In this document: positions 27,266 through 35,950 of the stretch, piece after piece
Layout of the letters: each line of letters opens with the position of its first letter
Position numbering within the stretch: the first letter of the stretch is position 1
Source: Rohdeia sp041398665
Lineage (GTDB): Bacteria; Planctomycetota; UBA1135; GCA-002686595
NCBI GenBank assembly: GCA_041398665.1
Contig: JAWKUH010000008.1
Coordinates: 1-64,000, forward strand
Direction of reading: 5' to 3'
Length of the DNA stretch: 64,000 nt
Notes under the pieces: model-generated
Databases searched by the model: none
What the model was told of the DNA's origin: nothing
What the model saw: the letters and a program-made list of their open reading frames with translations, nothing else
Translations under genes and position numbers: made by a program

Positions 27266-29710
27266 ATGAAGCGAATCGTTCTCGCCGCCGTCTCGCTGCT
27301 CGCCCTCCCGCTCGTCCTCGACCTGCCCGCCGTCGGCTCGCCGACCGCGCCGGCGGTGTACGCGGACGCCCTGTCGGACGCGCTCGCCGCCGTCCGCAAG
27401 GACCCCGACGACCCGGAGGTCCACGCCGCGGCCGCGAAGGCGGCGAAGGAGGCGGACAACAAGGATCGAGCCCTGTTCCACGCGCGCCTCGCCGTGATGC
27501 TCACGCACGGCGACCGCGCCTACAAGTCGCTCCAGAGCGACATGGAGTCGATCATCACCGAGCTCGACCCGGTCGGGCTCGAGGCGGACCAGGCGATCGA
27601 GCTGTACCTCGAGCAGCTCTGCTCGCAGGGCGAGAGCGCGCGGGCGCGCAAGCTGTGGGCCAACGCGGTCGACCTCTACCTGCGCTGCGAAGGCTCGCCG
27701 GTCGACGACAAGGCACAAAAGGGTCTCGACAAGATCTATTCGGCCAGCGACGCCGGCGAGGCGCTGATGAAGTCGGGCCTCGACGTGCCCGCCGTCGGCG
27801 GCAAGTCGCGCAAGTCCGCGAAGGAGATCGCCAAGTTCGACGAGGACTACTCCGAGTGGGAGAAGGCCGCGAAGAACAAGAAGCTCGACGTCGAGGGCTA
27901 CAAGATCCGCACGAACATGGGTTGGGAGGTCGGTCAGCAGATCGGCTTCGCCCTGACGCAGATCAACGAGTTCCTGCGCGGTCTCTTCCGTCACAAGGAA
28001 GCCGGCCAGAAGCTGCGCGACTGCGAGATCCGCGTCTACAAGTCGCACTCGGAGTGGGAGACCAACGAGTACACCGAGGAGGAGATCAAGGCCGGCCAGT
28101 CGCAGGGCGTCGGCGGGTTCTTCTCGCCCTCCGAGAACGCGATCACGACCTACGACCAGCGCACGCAGGGTCGCACGATGGACGACCTGTGGGAGACGCT
28201 CTTCCACGAGGCCACCCACCAGTTCCGTCACGACGTGACGAAGACGCTGATCCCCTGCTGGGTGAACGAGGGCATCGCCTGCTACATGGAGGGCACGGTG
28301 CTCCTGCCGAACGGCGCCGTGATCCCCAACCAGGTCGCCGAGAGCCGCCTCGAGCAGCTCGCGAAGATGCTGGAGCGCGGTGACGACTACATCCGCGACG
28401 TCATCACGTTCTTCCAGCCCGGCAGCTACAACGGGATCTTCTACCCCTGGGGCTGGGGACTCATCTACTTCGTCCGCAACTACGAGGACGAGAACTGCGA
28501 GCGCGTGTACCTCCCGTACTTCGACGAGTACATGAAGGAGTACAAGGGCGAGGCGCAGCACGACGTCTGGGCGCGCTTCGAGGAGTACTTCGTCGAGAAG
28601 CCGGGGCGGCCCGGGATCAACGACTTCCAGGCCTGGAACCAGCTCTGGCGCAACTGGATCCTCGACCTCGCGGACACGTACTTCGGCGGCCCGGAGAAGG
28701 CCGACAAGCTGATCGCGAAGGCGCAGAACGAGATCGCGCACGAGAAGTTCGAGTACGCCGTCGAGACGCTCGTCTGGGCGCTCGACAAGCGCCCGGGCGA
28801 CCCCGTCGCGATGAGTCTGATGACGGAGGCGTGCCTCGAGACCGATCGCGAGGACACCGCGCTCTACTACTTCCGGCAACTCCTCGAGTGGTGCGACGCG
28901 CAGCCCGACGCGAACGCGGCGGTGCCGAACGCCGCGGGCAAGAAGATCTCCGACCTCCGTCAGGAGTGCATCCGCGGCATGGAGAAGATCAACCGCGGGC
29001 TCGCCGACTCGATCGTCGAGAAGAAGGAGACCTTCGAGGACCAGGTCGGCGCTCTGGCCGAGCGCTACGTGAAGGAGGGGCTGCCGCTCTCCGCCGCGCT
29101 CCTCGTGAAGCGCACGCAGGAGCTCGCCGGACGCAACTCGAAGCTGATCGCGCTCGAGAAGAAGATCCGCGAGGACAGCAAGGTCGACGCGCGCCTCGAG
29201 CGCGACCTCGTCGTCGACGACGACCTCTCGCGCTGGGAGAGCTTCGACAAGACGCGCTGGCGCGCCGGGTCGAACGGGACGCTGCAGTCCGTGCCCTCCG
29301 AGGTCCTCTCGTCGATCGTCTACACGACGGCGCCGAACACCGATCGCTACCGGTTCGACTGCAAGATCCACTACACGCCGGGCGACCGCGGCATGCCGAT
29401 CTTCGGCGTGACCTACGGCGAGCGCCTCGGCCGCGGCCGCCAGGTCGGCCACCTGCCCTTCAAGGGCCTCGTCGTCATGCGCCTCAAGGGCGAGGAGCCC
29501 GTCATCGAGGACGAGCTCGAGGGCTTCGACATGTTCGGCGACGGCGACATCACTTTCTCGATCGCCGTCGACGGCAACGACGTGGAGTACTTCGTGAACG
29601 GCGAGTCGGTGCTGAAGAAGATGTACCCGACCTCCGAGATCAAGGGCCGCGTCGGCTTCTTCACCTACGACACCTCGATCACGGTGTCGGACATGAAGCT
29701 GACCTACTGA
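27266..29710 (+). CDS. Large secreted HEATH-motif peptidase-like protein
   Basis: 814 residues from ATG 27266 with signal peptide (RIVLAAVSLLALPLVLDLPAV). A TPR-like helical part (45-200) precedes a gluzincin-like peptidase core: HEATH at 314-318 and third ligand Glu335 in WVNEGIACYME. Residues 490-640 are again TPR-like. The last 170 residues look like a beta-sandwich (DUF1080/LamG-like), as in VDGNDVEYFVNGESVL. Proteins with this DUF1570-like core are frequent in planctomycetes; substrate unknown. The strongly acidic/lysine-rich composition resembles the secreted protein at 15.2 kb. Confidence 0.8.
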   Translation: MKRIVLAAVSLLALPLVLDLPAVGSPTAPAVYADALSDALAAVRKDPDDPEVHAAAAKAAKEADNKDRALFHARLAVMLTHGDRAYKSLQSDMESIITELDPVGLEADQAIELYLEQLCSQGESARARKLWANAVDLYLRCEGSPVDDKAQKGLDKIYSASDAGEALMKSGLDVPAVGGKSRKSAKEIAKFDEDYSEWEKAAKNKKLDVEGYKIRTNMGWEVGQQIGFALTQINEFLRGLFRHKEAGQKLRDCEIRVYKSHSEWETNEYTEEEIKAGQSQGVGGFFSPSENAITTYDQRTQGRTMDDLWETLFHEATHQFRHDVTKTLIPCWVNEGIACYMEGTVLLPNGAVIPNQVAESRLEQLAKMLERGDDYIRDVITFFQPGSYNGIFYPWGWGLIYFVRNYEDENCERVYLPYFDEYMKEYKGEAQHDVWARFEEYFVEKPGRPGINDFQAWNQLWRNWILDLADTYFGGPEKADKLIAKAQNEIAHEKFEYAVETLVWALDKRPGDPVAMSLMTEACLETDREDTALYYFRQLLEWCDAQPDANAAVPNAAGKKISDLRQECIRGMEKINRGLADSIVEKKETFEDQVGALAERYVKEGLPLSAALLVKRTQELAGRNSKLIALEKKIREDSKVDARLERDLVVDDDLSRWESFDKTRWRAGSNGTLQSVPSEVLSSIVYTTAPNTDRYRFDCKIHYTPGDRGMPIFGVTYGERLGRGRQVGHLPFKGLVVMRLKGEEPVIEDELEGFDMFGDGDITFSIAVDGNDVEYFVNGESVLKKMYPTSEIKGRVGFFTYDTSITVSDMKLTY

Positions 29711-29730
29711 GCCACGATCGTTCGTAGGGA

Positions 29731-29803
29731 GCCGGGACCGAGGTCGCCGGCTCCGGCGCCCGCCTTTGCGGCCGGCACCGGAGTCGGCGAGTTCGGTCCC
29801 GGC
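29731..29803. terminator. Long bidirectional terminator hairpin
   Basis: Arms 29731-29756 and 29778-29803 pair over 26 bp with three mismatches, loop 21 bases. It lies between the convergent secreted peptidase and mgtC-like genes. Confidence 0.65.
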
Positions 29804-29822
29804 CCGTTGCGGGGCGCCTCGC

Positions 29823-30338
29823 TCAGCCCTCGCGGTCCTCCGGATCGCGGACGCGCGCCACGCGGTGCAGGTAGCGCAGCGTCAGGAACGTGGCCGCGCT
29901 GAGCAGCACCGCGAGGTCGAGCCTCCCGTACGCGACCGTCGCACCGATCGCGCCGGTCGTCCACACGCTCGCCGCGGTCGCGGTGCCCTCGACGCGGTCC
30001 TCCGACTTCACGATCGCCCCGCCGCCGACGAAGCCGATGCCGGTCACGAGGCCCTGGAGCACGCGCGACTGCGCCACCGCGTCGTCGCCGAAGGCGTAGA
30101 GGCCGATCACGACGAAGGCGCACGAGGACAGCGCGACGAGCGGGAAGGTGCGCAGACCCGCGGAGTGCGTCGACGCCTCGCGATCCCAACCGACTGGCAG
30201 GGCGAGCAGGAACGCCGTGACGAGCAACAGCGCGTTCGAGACCAGGGTCGCGAGGTCGAACTCGAGATCGGGGACGTAGCCCGCGGCGTCGACGCCCGCG
30301 GCCGCGAGCCGCGCGAGGGTGTGTGGATCGACCGACAC
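29823..30338 (-). CDS. MgtC/SapB family membrane protein
   Basis: 171 residues from GTG 30338. Hallmark sequence is LPVGWDREASTHSAGLRTFPLV, followed by QGLVTGIGFVGGGAIVKSED and TAASVWTTGAIGATVAYG. There are four to five membrane helices. The family is linked to Mg2+ homeostasis and F1Fo-ATPase control; many members lack a defined role. Located between a terminator and the flavin reductase gene, eight bases from it, and likely cotranscribed. Confidence 0.88.
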   Translation of the reverse strand: MSVDPHTLARLAAAGVDAAGYVPDLEFDLATLVSNALLLVTAFLLALPVGWDREASTHSAGLRTFPLVALSSCAFVVIGLYAFGDDAVAQSRVLQGLVTGIGFVGGGAIVKSEDRVEGTATAASVWTTGAIGATVAYGRLDLAVLLSAATFLTLRYLHRVARVRDPEDREG

Positions 30339-30346
30339 GACGACGT

Positions 30347-30820
30347 TTAGTACGAGAGTCCGTTCTTCCTGAGGTGCACCGACGGGTCGCCCTCGCGCGC
30401 GAGATCGCCCGCGACGACCTCGCCGAACACGACGACGTGGTCGCCGAGCTCGTGCTCGCCGCTCACCCTGCACACGAACCAGGCCAGGGCGTCCTCGAGG
30501 ATCGCCGGACCCTCCTCGGTGAGGCGGTGGGCGAGCACGTCGAAGGGCGTCCGACCGGGTTCGAGCTTGCCGAAGAACGGCGGCATGGCGTGCTTCGACC
30601 CCGCGTCGAGCACCGACACGGCGAAGTGACCGGACTCGCGCATCCCCGCGAGGTGGTCGCGGTCCTTGCCGACCGCCACGGCGACGGTCGGCGGCGCGAA
30701 GCCGACCTGCTGGACGAAGGAACCGAGGAAGCCGATGGGGCCCGCGGGACCGCTCGTCGTGACGATGAAGAGGCCCGACGGGATGCGCCCGAGCGCGCGC
30801 GCGATGGGGGGGTGGGACAT
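30347..30820 (-). CDS. Flavin reductase-like domain protein
   Basis: 157 residues. IARALGRIPSGLFIVTT and GPIGFLGSFVQQVGFAPPTV match the FMN-binding flavin reductase-like domain; the tail HELGDHVVVFGEVVAGD is typical. It would bind FMN and serve NAD(P)H-dependent reduction or act as a small oxygenase partner. The ATG at 30820 is chosen as the only Met near the conserved start. Ends with TAA, eight bases before the mgtC-like gene. Confidence 0.85.
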   Translation of the reverse strand: MSHPPIARALGRIPSGLFIVTTSGPAGPIGFLGSFVQQVGFAPPTVAVAVGKDRDHLAGMRESGHFAVSVLDAGSKHAMPPFFGKLEPGRTPFDVLAHRLTEEGPAILEDALAWFVCRVSGEHELGDHVVVFGEVVAGDLAREGDPSVHLRKNGLSY

Positions 30821-31028
30821 GGTTCCTGGGTGCTGGGCGGGCGCGCCCCGCGGGGGGCCGTCGTGGGCCCCGTCGAGGCGATCCAAACGGGGCTCTCCGA
30901 AGGGCTTGCGCGGGGTCCAACGGCTGGCTTCGGGACGCTCCGGAAGCGATACTACACGGCTTCGCGACGGCACCACGGAACCCGTCGACGCGCACCTTCC
31001 CGGGCGGAACGAGAACACCCGGAATCGA

Positions 31029-31164
31029 CTCTGGTCCGAGCGGGACGACTCGCCCGACGCACCTCTGGTCCGGGCGAGACGACTCGCCCGACGCTCCTCT
31101 GATCCGGGCGACCTGCGTCGCCCGACGCTCCTCTGATCCGGGCGACCTGCGTCGCCCGTCTGCG
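31029..31164. repeat. Four 34-bp tandem repeats upstream of gyrA
   Basis: Units at 31029-31062, 31063-31096, 31097-31130 and 31131-31164. Units 1-2 and 3-4 form two subtypes. Each has a dyad (for example GGGCGACCTGCGTCGCCC), so each can form a small hairpin. They end 11 bases before the gyrA ATG and lie in the 355-base divergent region 30821-31175, whose remaining part shows nothing recognisable. They could be operators or a structured leader. Confidence 0.8.
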
Positions 31165-31175
31165 ACACGCCCCAC

Positions 31176-33776
31176 ATGACCGAGACCGGATCGGAGAAGA
31201 CTCCGGCGGGACGCATCGAGCCGCGCTTGATCGAGCGCGAGATGAGTGAGAGCTATCTCACCTACGCGCTCAGCGTCATCCACAGCCGCGCCCTGCCCGA
31301 CGTCCGGGACGGCCTCAAGCCTTCGCAGCGACGGATCCTCGTCGCGATGAACGACCTGCGGCTGCGACCCAGCTCGAAGTACAGGAAGTGCGCGAACATC
31401 GCGGGGCACACGTCCGGCGAGTACCACCCGCACGGCGAGTCGGTGGTCTACCCGACGCTCGTGCGCATGGCGCAGAAGTTCTCGCTGCGCTACCCGCTCG
31501 TCGACGGCCAGGGGAACTTCGGTTCCATCGACGGCGACCCGCCGGCCGCCATGCGTTACACGGAGGCGCGCATGAAGGGCGAGGCGGTCGAGATGATGAC
31601 CGACCTCGACAAGGAGACGGTCGACTACCAGCAGAACTACGACGGCCGCCTCATGGAGCCCGTCGTGCTGCCGAGCCGCTTCCCGCAGCTCATCTGCAAC
31701 GGTTCCGACGGCATCGCCGTCGGCATGGCGACGAGCCTCCCGCCGCACAACCTGCGCGAGGTCGCCTCGGCGATCCGCGCGGTGCTCGACGACCCCAACG
31801 TGTCGATCGCCGAGCTGTGCCGCCACGTCACCGGCCCCGACTTCCTGACGGGCGGCATCCTCAAGGGCCGCTGCGGGATCCACCAGGCCTGCGACGGCCG
31901 CGGTCGCACGATCGTGCGCGCGCTACCACGTCGAGGAGGGCGCGGCAGCAAGGAACAGCTCGTCTTCACCGAGATCCCGTACCAGGTCCGCAAGAGCTCG
32001 ATCATCGAGAAGATCGTCGAGATCGTGAAGGACGGGCGCGTCACGGGCATCTCCGACGTGCGCGACGAGTCGGACCGTGACGGCATCCGACTGCTGGTCG
32101 AGCTCAAGAAGGGCGAGGATCTCGAGGTCGTCGTCAAGCAGCTCTTCCAGTTCACGCCGCTCCAGACGACTCCACTCGATCATCAACCTGGCGATCGTCG
32201 AGACGGTCAGCCGCGGACGCTCACGCTGCGCGCGCTCATCGACGAGTTCGTGCGCCACCGGAAGGACGTCATCCGGCGGCGGACGCGCTTCCTCCTTGCG
32301 CAAGGCCGAGGAACGCAAGCACATCGTCGAGGGTCTGCGGATCGCGGTCTCGAACATCGACGAGGTCATCAAGATCATCCGCTCGAGCGCGGACACCGAC
32401 GAGGCGAAGAGCCGCTTGATGTCGGCCTTCGGCCTGTCGATCCCGCAGTCGCAGGCGATCGTCGACATGCGCCTGGGTCGACCGACCGGGCTCGAAGCGC
32501 GAGAAGCCGTGAGGCCGAGTACAACGCGCTGGTCGCCGAGATCACCGACCTCGAGGACATCCTCGAGCGCGAGGCGCGTCGTCGCGATCATCCGCGAGGA
32601 CATATCGACGAGATCGAGCAGAAGCACGGCGACGCGCGCCGCACGGAGATCAGCTCGGAGGAGGTCGACGGCAGCTTCGACATCGAGGAGCTCATCACCG
32701 AGGAGGTCATGGTCGTGACCTTCTCGCGCGACGGCTACGTCAAGCGCACGCCGCTCGACACCTACCGCGCCCAGGGCCGCGGCGGTCGCGGCGTGAAGGG
32801 CTCCGAGTCGAAGGAGGGCGACGTCATCAGCTCGGTGTTCGTCGCGGGCACGCACGACTACGTGCTGTGCTTCTCGAACCTCGGGAAGGTGTACTGGCTC
32901 AAGGTCTACCAGATCCCCGAGGGGTCGCGGACGTCGCGCGGTCGCGCGATCCGCAACCTGCTCGAGCTGGCCGACGGCGAGAAGATCCGCAGCCTGCTGC
33001 GCGTCCCGAGCTTCGACCAGGAAGCCTTCGTCGTGTTCGCGACGAAGGGCGGAACGGTCAAGAAGACGGCGCTCGAGGCCTACTCGCGGCCCAAGAAGGT
33101 CGGCATCCGCGCCATCGCGCTCGACGAGGACGACGAGGTCGTCGACGTCTCGCTGGCCGAGCCGGGCGACACCGTCCTGATCGCGTCGGCGACCGGTCGG
33201 GCCGTCCGCTTCGACGAGGCCGCGGCCCGAGCCATGGGTCGCGTGTCCCGCGGCGTGCGCGGCATGCGTCTGCGCGAGGGCGACGCGGTGGTGTCGATGG
33301 TCGTCCTGTCCGGCGGACAGAACGAGGGTCTGACCCTCGTGACGGCCTGCGAGCACGGCTACGGCAAGCGCACGCCCGCCGACGACTACCCGATCAAGGG
33401 CCGCGGCGGCCAGGGCGTCATCAACATCAAGGTGACGGAGCGCAACGGCAAGGTCGTCTCCGTCCGCCCGTGCACCGACAAGGACGACCTGCTCCTCATC
33501 TCGACGAGCGGGATGATGGTGCGCATCGAGGCCGTCGACGCGCGTCCGATGGGGCGCAACACCCAGGGCGTGCGGCTCGTGAACCTCAAGGACGACGACG
33601 TCCTCGCCGGTGTCGAGGTCGTGAAGGCCGAGGACATCGAGTTCGCGGCGCGGTCGGGCGCGGGAACGGTGGAAGCCGGCGACGGCGCACCGCTCGCGGC
33701 GGTTCCGACCGACGAGGTCGAGGACGCGGGCGTCGACGAGGAGCCCGAGGCCGAGGACGACGAGACGGAGGAGTGA
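31176..33776 (+). CDS. gyrA: DNA gyrase subunit A, internally scrambled by compensating frameshifts
   Basis: 866 codons. The N-terminus is normal with catalytic Tyr128 (AMRYTEARM), and the C-terminal domain carries the GyrA box QGRGGRG, which marks gyrase rather than topoisomerase IV. Between about 31915 and 32640 the expected protein is spread over changing frames: RYHVEE, SIINLAIV, RKAEERKHIVEGLRIAVSN and GLSIPQSQAIVDMRLGRP lie off the main frame, while RTLTLRALIDEFVRHRKDV lies on it. The shifts cancel, so one open frame spans the gene. Each shift is in GC-rich sequence and fits sequencing indels; an essential gene is unlikely to be scrambled. The quinolone-region sequence reads HPHGESVVYPT, with Pro where E. 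coli has Asp87. Confidence 0.9.
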   Translation: MTETGSEKTPAGRIEPRLIEREMSESYLTYALSVIHSRALPDVRDGLKPSQRRILVAMNDLRLRPSSKYRKCANIAGHTSGEYHPHGESVVYPTLVRMAQKFSLRYPLVDGQGNFGSIDGDPPAAMRYTEARMKGEAVEMMTDLDKETVDYQQNYDGRLMEPVVLPSRFPQLICNGSDGIAVGMATSLPPHNLREVASAIRAVLDDPNVSIAELCRHVTGPDFLTGGILKGRCGIHQACDGRGRTIVRALPRRGGRGSKEQLVFTEIPYQVRKSSIIEKIVEIVKDGRVTGISDVRDESDRDGIRLLVELKKGEDLEVVVKQLFQFTPLQTTPLDHQPGDRRDGQPRTLTLRALIDEFVRHRKDVIRRRTRFLLAQGRGTQAHRRGSADRGLEHRRGHQDHPLERGHRRGEEPLDVGLRPVDPAVAGDRRHAPGSTDRARSARSREAEYNALVAEITDLEDILEREARRRDHPRGHIDEIEQKHGDARRTEISSEEVDGSFDIEELITEEVMVVTFSRDGYVKRTPLDTYRAQGRGGRGVKGSESKEGDVISSVFVAGTHDYVLCFSNLGKVYWLKVYQIPEGSRTSRGRAIRNLLELADGEKIRSLLRVPSFDQEAFVVFATKGGTVKKTALEAYSRPKKVGIRAIALDEDDEVVDVSLAEPGDTVLIASATGRAVRFDEAAARAMGRVSRGVRGMRLREGDAVVSMVVLSGGQNEGLTLVTACEHGYGKRTPADDYPIKGRGGQGVINIKVTERNGKVVSVRPCTDKDDLLLISTSGMMVRIEAVDARPMGRNTQGVRLVNLKDDDVLAGVEVVKAEDIEFAARSGAGTVEAGDGAPLAAVPTDEVEDAGVDEEPEAEDDETEE

Positions 33777-33781
33777 CCGCG

Positions 33782-34225
33782 ATGGGACTGTGGCAGACGA
33801 TCGAGAACGACCTGAAGGACGCCATGCGCAACAAGCAGGAGCTCCGTCGGGAGGTCCTGCGCATGGTCATCGCCGCCTTCAAGAACCGTCGCATCGAGCT
33901 CGGCAAAGACCTCACCGAGGCCGACGAGATCGCCGTCGTGCAGAAGGCGGTGAAGAGCCGCGAGGAGTCCGCCGTCGCCTACACGAACGGCGGGCGCGAG
34001 GAGCTCGCGGCCAAGGAACGCGCGGAGATCGAGGTGCTCGCCCCCTACCTACCGAAGCAGATGGACGAGGCCGCGACGCGCGCGGCGGTGGAGGCCCTCG
34101 CGCAGGAGCTCGGCCTCAGCGAGAAGAAGCAGATGGGCCAGCTCATGAAGGCCGTGACCGCGAAGTACGCGGGTCAGGTCGACGGCAAGCTCGCGAGCCG
34201 GATCGCGGGCGAAGTGCTTTCCTGA
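33782..34225 (+). CDS. yqeY: GatB/YqeY domain protein
   Basis: 147 residues beginning five bases after the gyrA stop. DLKDAMRNKQELRREVLRMVIAAF, EEIAVVQKAVKSREES-like helices and KKQMGQLMKAVTAKYAGQVDG are the two halves of the YqeY fold, related to the tRNA-binding tail of GatB amidotransferase. Probably a tRNA-interacting factor; exact role is unsettled for the family. Cotranscribed with gyrA and followed by a terminator. Confidence 0.92.
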   Translation: MGLWQTIENDLKDAMRNKQELRREVLRMVIAAFKNRRIELGKDLTEADEIAVVQKAVKSREESAVAYTNGGREELAAKERAEIEVLAPYLPKQMDEAATRAAVEALAQELGLSEKKQMGQLMKAVTAKYAGQVDGKLASRIAGEVLS

Positions 34226-34242
34226 AAGCCGTACGCCGACGA

Positions 34243-34272
34243 GCGCCGCGCGCGGAATTCCTCGCGCGGCGC
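34243..34272. terminator. Terminator hairpin after gyrA-yqeY
   Basis: Ten-bp perfect stem GCGCCGCGCG/CGCGCGGCGC with a 10-base loop, 18 bases after the yqeY stop. Confidence 0.65.
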
Positions 34273-34302
34273 ACGTCATCGCGTGGATAGGCTCTCTCCG
34301 TC

Positions 34303-35937
34303 GTGAACGTCGAGACGCGCGTCGAGGGGGGAGCGAGCCAGCACGTCGTCGATCGCCACTCCGGACTCTTCCGGCGCACGGCGATCCTGTCGGTGCTGAC
34401 GCTCGCGAGCCGGATCCTCGGGTTCGTGCGCGAGGTCGTGTCGGCGATGCTGTTCGGCGCGGCGTCCCCGGTCTACGACGCGTTCCTCACGGCCTGGCGC
34501 GTGCCGAACCTCATGCGGAGGTTCTTCGGCGAGGGCGCGCTCTCGACGTCGCTGCAGACGGCGCTCACCGACGCGGACGCGCACGGCGGCGACGACGCGG
34601 GGCGCGAGCTCTTCACGCAGACGCTGCGGCTCGCGTTCCTCGTGCTCACCGGCGTGTGCCTCGTGCTCATCGGGGGCCTCGAGCTCGTGCGCGAGCCGCT
34701 CGTCGCGAGCGGCGTCGTCGGCGAGCCGGAGGGCGCGCGCGCCGCGATCGAGCTGACGCAGCGCATGCTGCCGTTCGTCGTCTTCATCTGCCTCGCGGCG
34801 CTCGTCGCGGGCGGACTGCAGGTGCGCGGCTTCTTCGGCGTGCCGGCGCTCGCGCCGATCGCGATGAACGTCGTCTGGATCGCGGCGCTCGTCGCGATGA
34901 TCGCACTGCAGCCCGGCGCGGAGCACATCACGCTCGTGCGCCAGCTCGCGTGGGTCGTGCTGTTCTCCGGCTTCGTCCAGCTCGCGGTGCAGTGGCCCGC
35001 CTGCCGCAAGGTCGGTCTCGTCGGGCCCGGAGTCTTCGCGCTGCTCCGGCCGCCGACGCGCGCGGCGTGGGACGTGCTCGCGAGGTCCGCTCCGCTCGCG
35101 CTCGGCGCGGCCGTCTACCAGATCAACGTCATGGTCGACGGGCTCATGGCGGAGGGGCTGCTCAGCGACGGCGGACCGACGACGCACTACTACGCCAACC
35201 GGGTCCAGCAGTTCCCCATGGCGATGATCGCGGTCGCCGCGACGTCGTCCGTGTTCCCGAAGCTCAAGGCGTTCGCCTCGGTGGGACGCGGTGGCGAGCT
35301 GCGCGACCTGCACGACCGCGCGCAACTCGGCATCGCGTTCCTCGCGCTGCCCGCGAGCGCCGGACTGTGGGTCCTCGCCGAGCCGATCTCCGTCGCGCTG
35401 TTCCGCCACGGCGCCTTCGACGACGCGGGAGCGGTGCGACTCGGTTCCGCACTCGCGATGCTCGCGCTCGCGCTGCTGCCGGCCGGCGCGGTCGGTCTCA
35501 CGAGCCGCGTCTACTACGCGAAGGGCGACTTCCGCTCGCCCGTGCGCGTGTCGATCGCGATGCTCGTGCTCAACACGCTGCTCAACCTCGCGTTCGTGGT
35601 CGGGCTCGGCATGGACGTCGACGGACTCGCGCTGTCGACGGTGCTGACGAGCTGGTGCAACCTCGCGTTGCTCTGGCCGGGACTGCGCTCGAGGCTCGAC
35701 CTGCCCCCGGTCCGCGCCGACTTCGCCGGGCGCTTCGCGCGCATCGCCGTCGCCGCGGCGGCGAGCGGACTCGCGGCCTTCGGCGCGATGCGAGCGACGG
35801 CGGGCCTCGCCGCGCCGCTCGTCGTCCTCACGGCCGGAGCGGCGGGCGTCGCCGTCTACTTCCTCGCGGCGCGCCTGCTGCGCATCCCCGAGGGCGAGCG
35901 GCTGAAGGAACGCCTCGCGCGCACGCGCGACCGCTGA
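34303..35937 (+). CDS. murJ: Lipid II flippase MurJ
   Basis: 544 residues with about 14 membrane helices, the size of MurJ/MviN. Diagnostic stretches are LSVLTLASRILGFVREVVSA, DAFLTAWRVPNLMRRFFGEG, INVMVDGLMAEGL and VFPKLKAF. It flips lipid-linked peptidoglycan precursor across the inner membrane, so this organism likely makes peptidoglycan. GTG 34303 is supported by the conserved beginning about 20 residues later. Its stop is 13 bases from the convergent exporter gene. Confidence 0.93.
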   Translation: MNVETRVEGGASQHVVDRHSGLFRRTAILSVLTLASRILGFVREVVSAMLFGAASPVYDAFLTAWRVPNLMRRFFGEGALSTSLQTALTDADAHGGDDAGRELFTQTLRLAFLVLTGVCLVLIGGLELVREPLVASGVVGEPEGARAAIELTQRMLPFVVFICLAALVAGGLQVRGFFGVPALAPIAMNVVWIAALVAMIALQPGAEHITLVRQLAWVVLFSGFVQLAVQWPACRKVGLVGPGVFALLRPPTRAAWDVLARSAPLALGAAVYQINVMVDGLMAEGLLSDGGPTTHYYANRVQQFPMAMIAVAATSSVFPKLKAFASVGRGGELRDLHDRAQLGIAFLALPASAGLWVLAEPISVALFRHGAFDDAGAVRLGSALAMLALALLPAGAVGLTSRVYYAKGDFRSPVRVSIAMLVLNTLLNLAFVVGLGMDVDGLALSTVLTSWCNLALLWPGLRSRLDLPPVRADFAGRFARIAVAAAASGLAAFGAMRATAGLAAPLVVLTAGAAGVAVYFLAARLLRIPEGERLKERLARTRDR

Positions 35938-35950
35938 CCCAGGCGGGCCG

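Noticed and set aside
25529..29452. A 1307-codon minus-strand open frame
   Set aside because: It is opposite the M48 and secreted peptidase genes and shows only the periodic composition of a shadow frame in GC-rich DNA.
31029..31164. CRISPR array
   Set aside because: The four 34-bp units are directly adjacent with no spacers, and there are no cas genes.
31915..32640. Programmed ribosomal frameshifting or intein in gyrA
   Set aside because: The shifts are many, lack slippery sequences with downstream structure, and no intein motifs are present.
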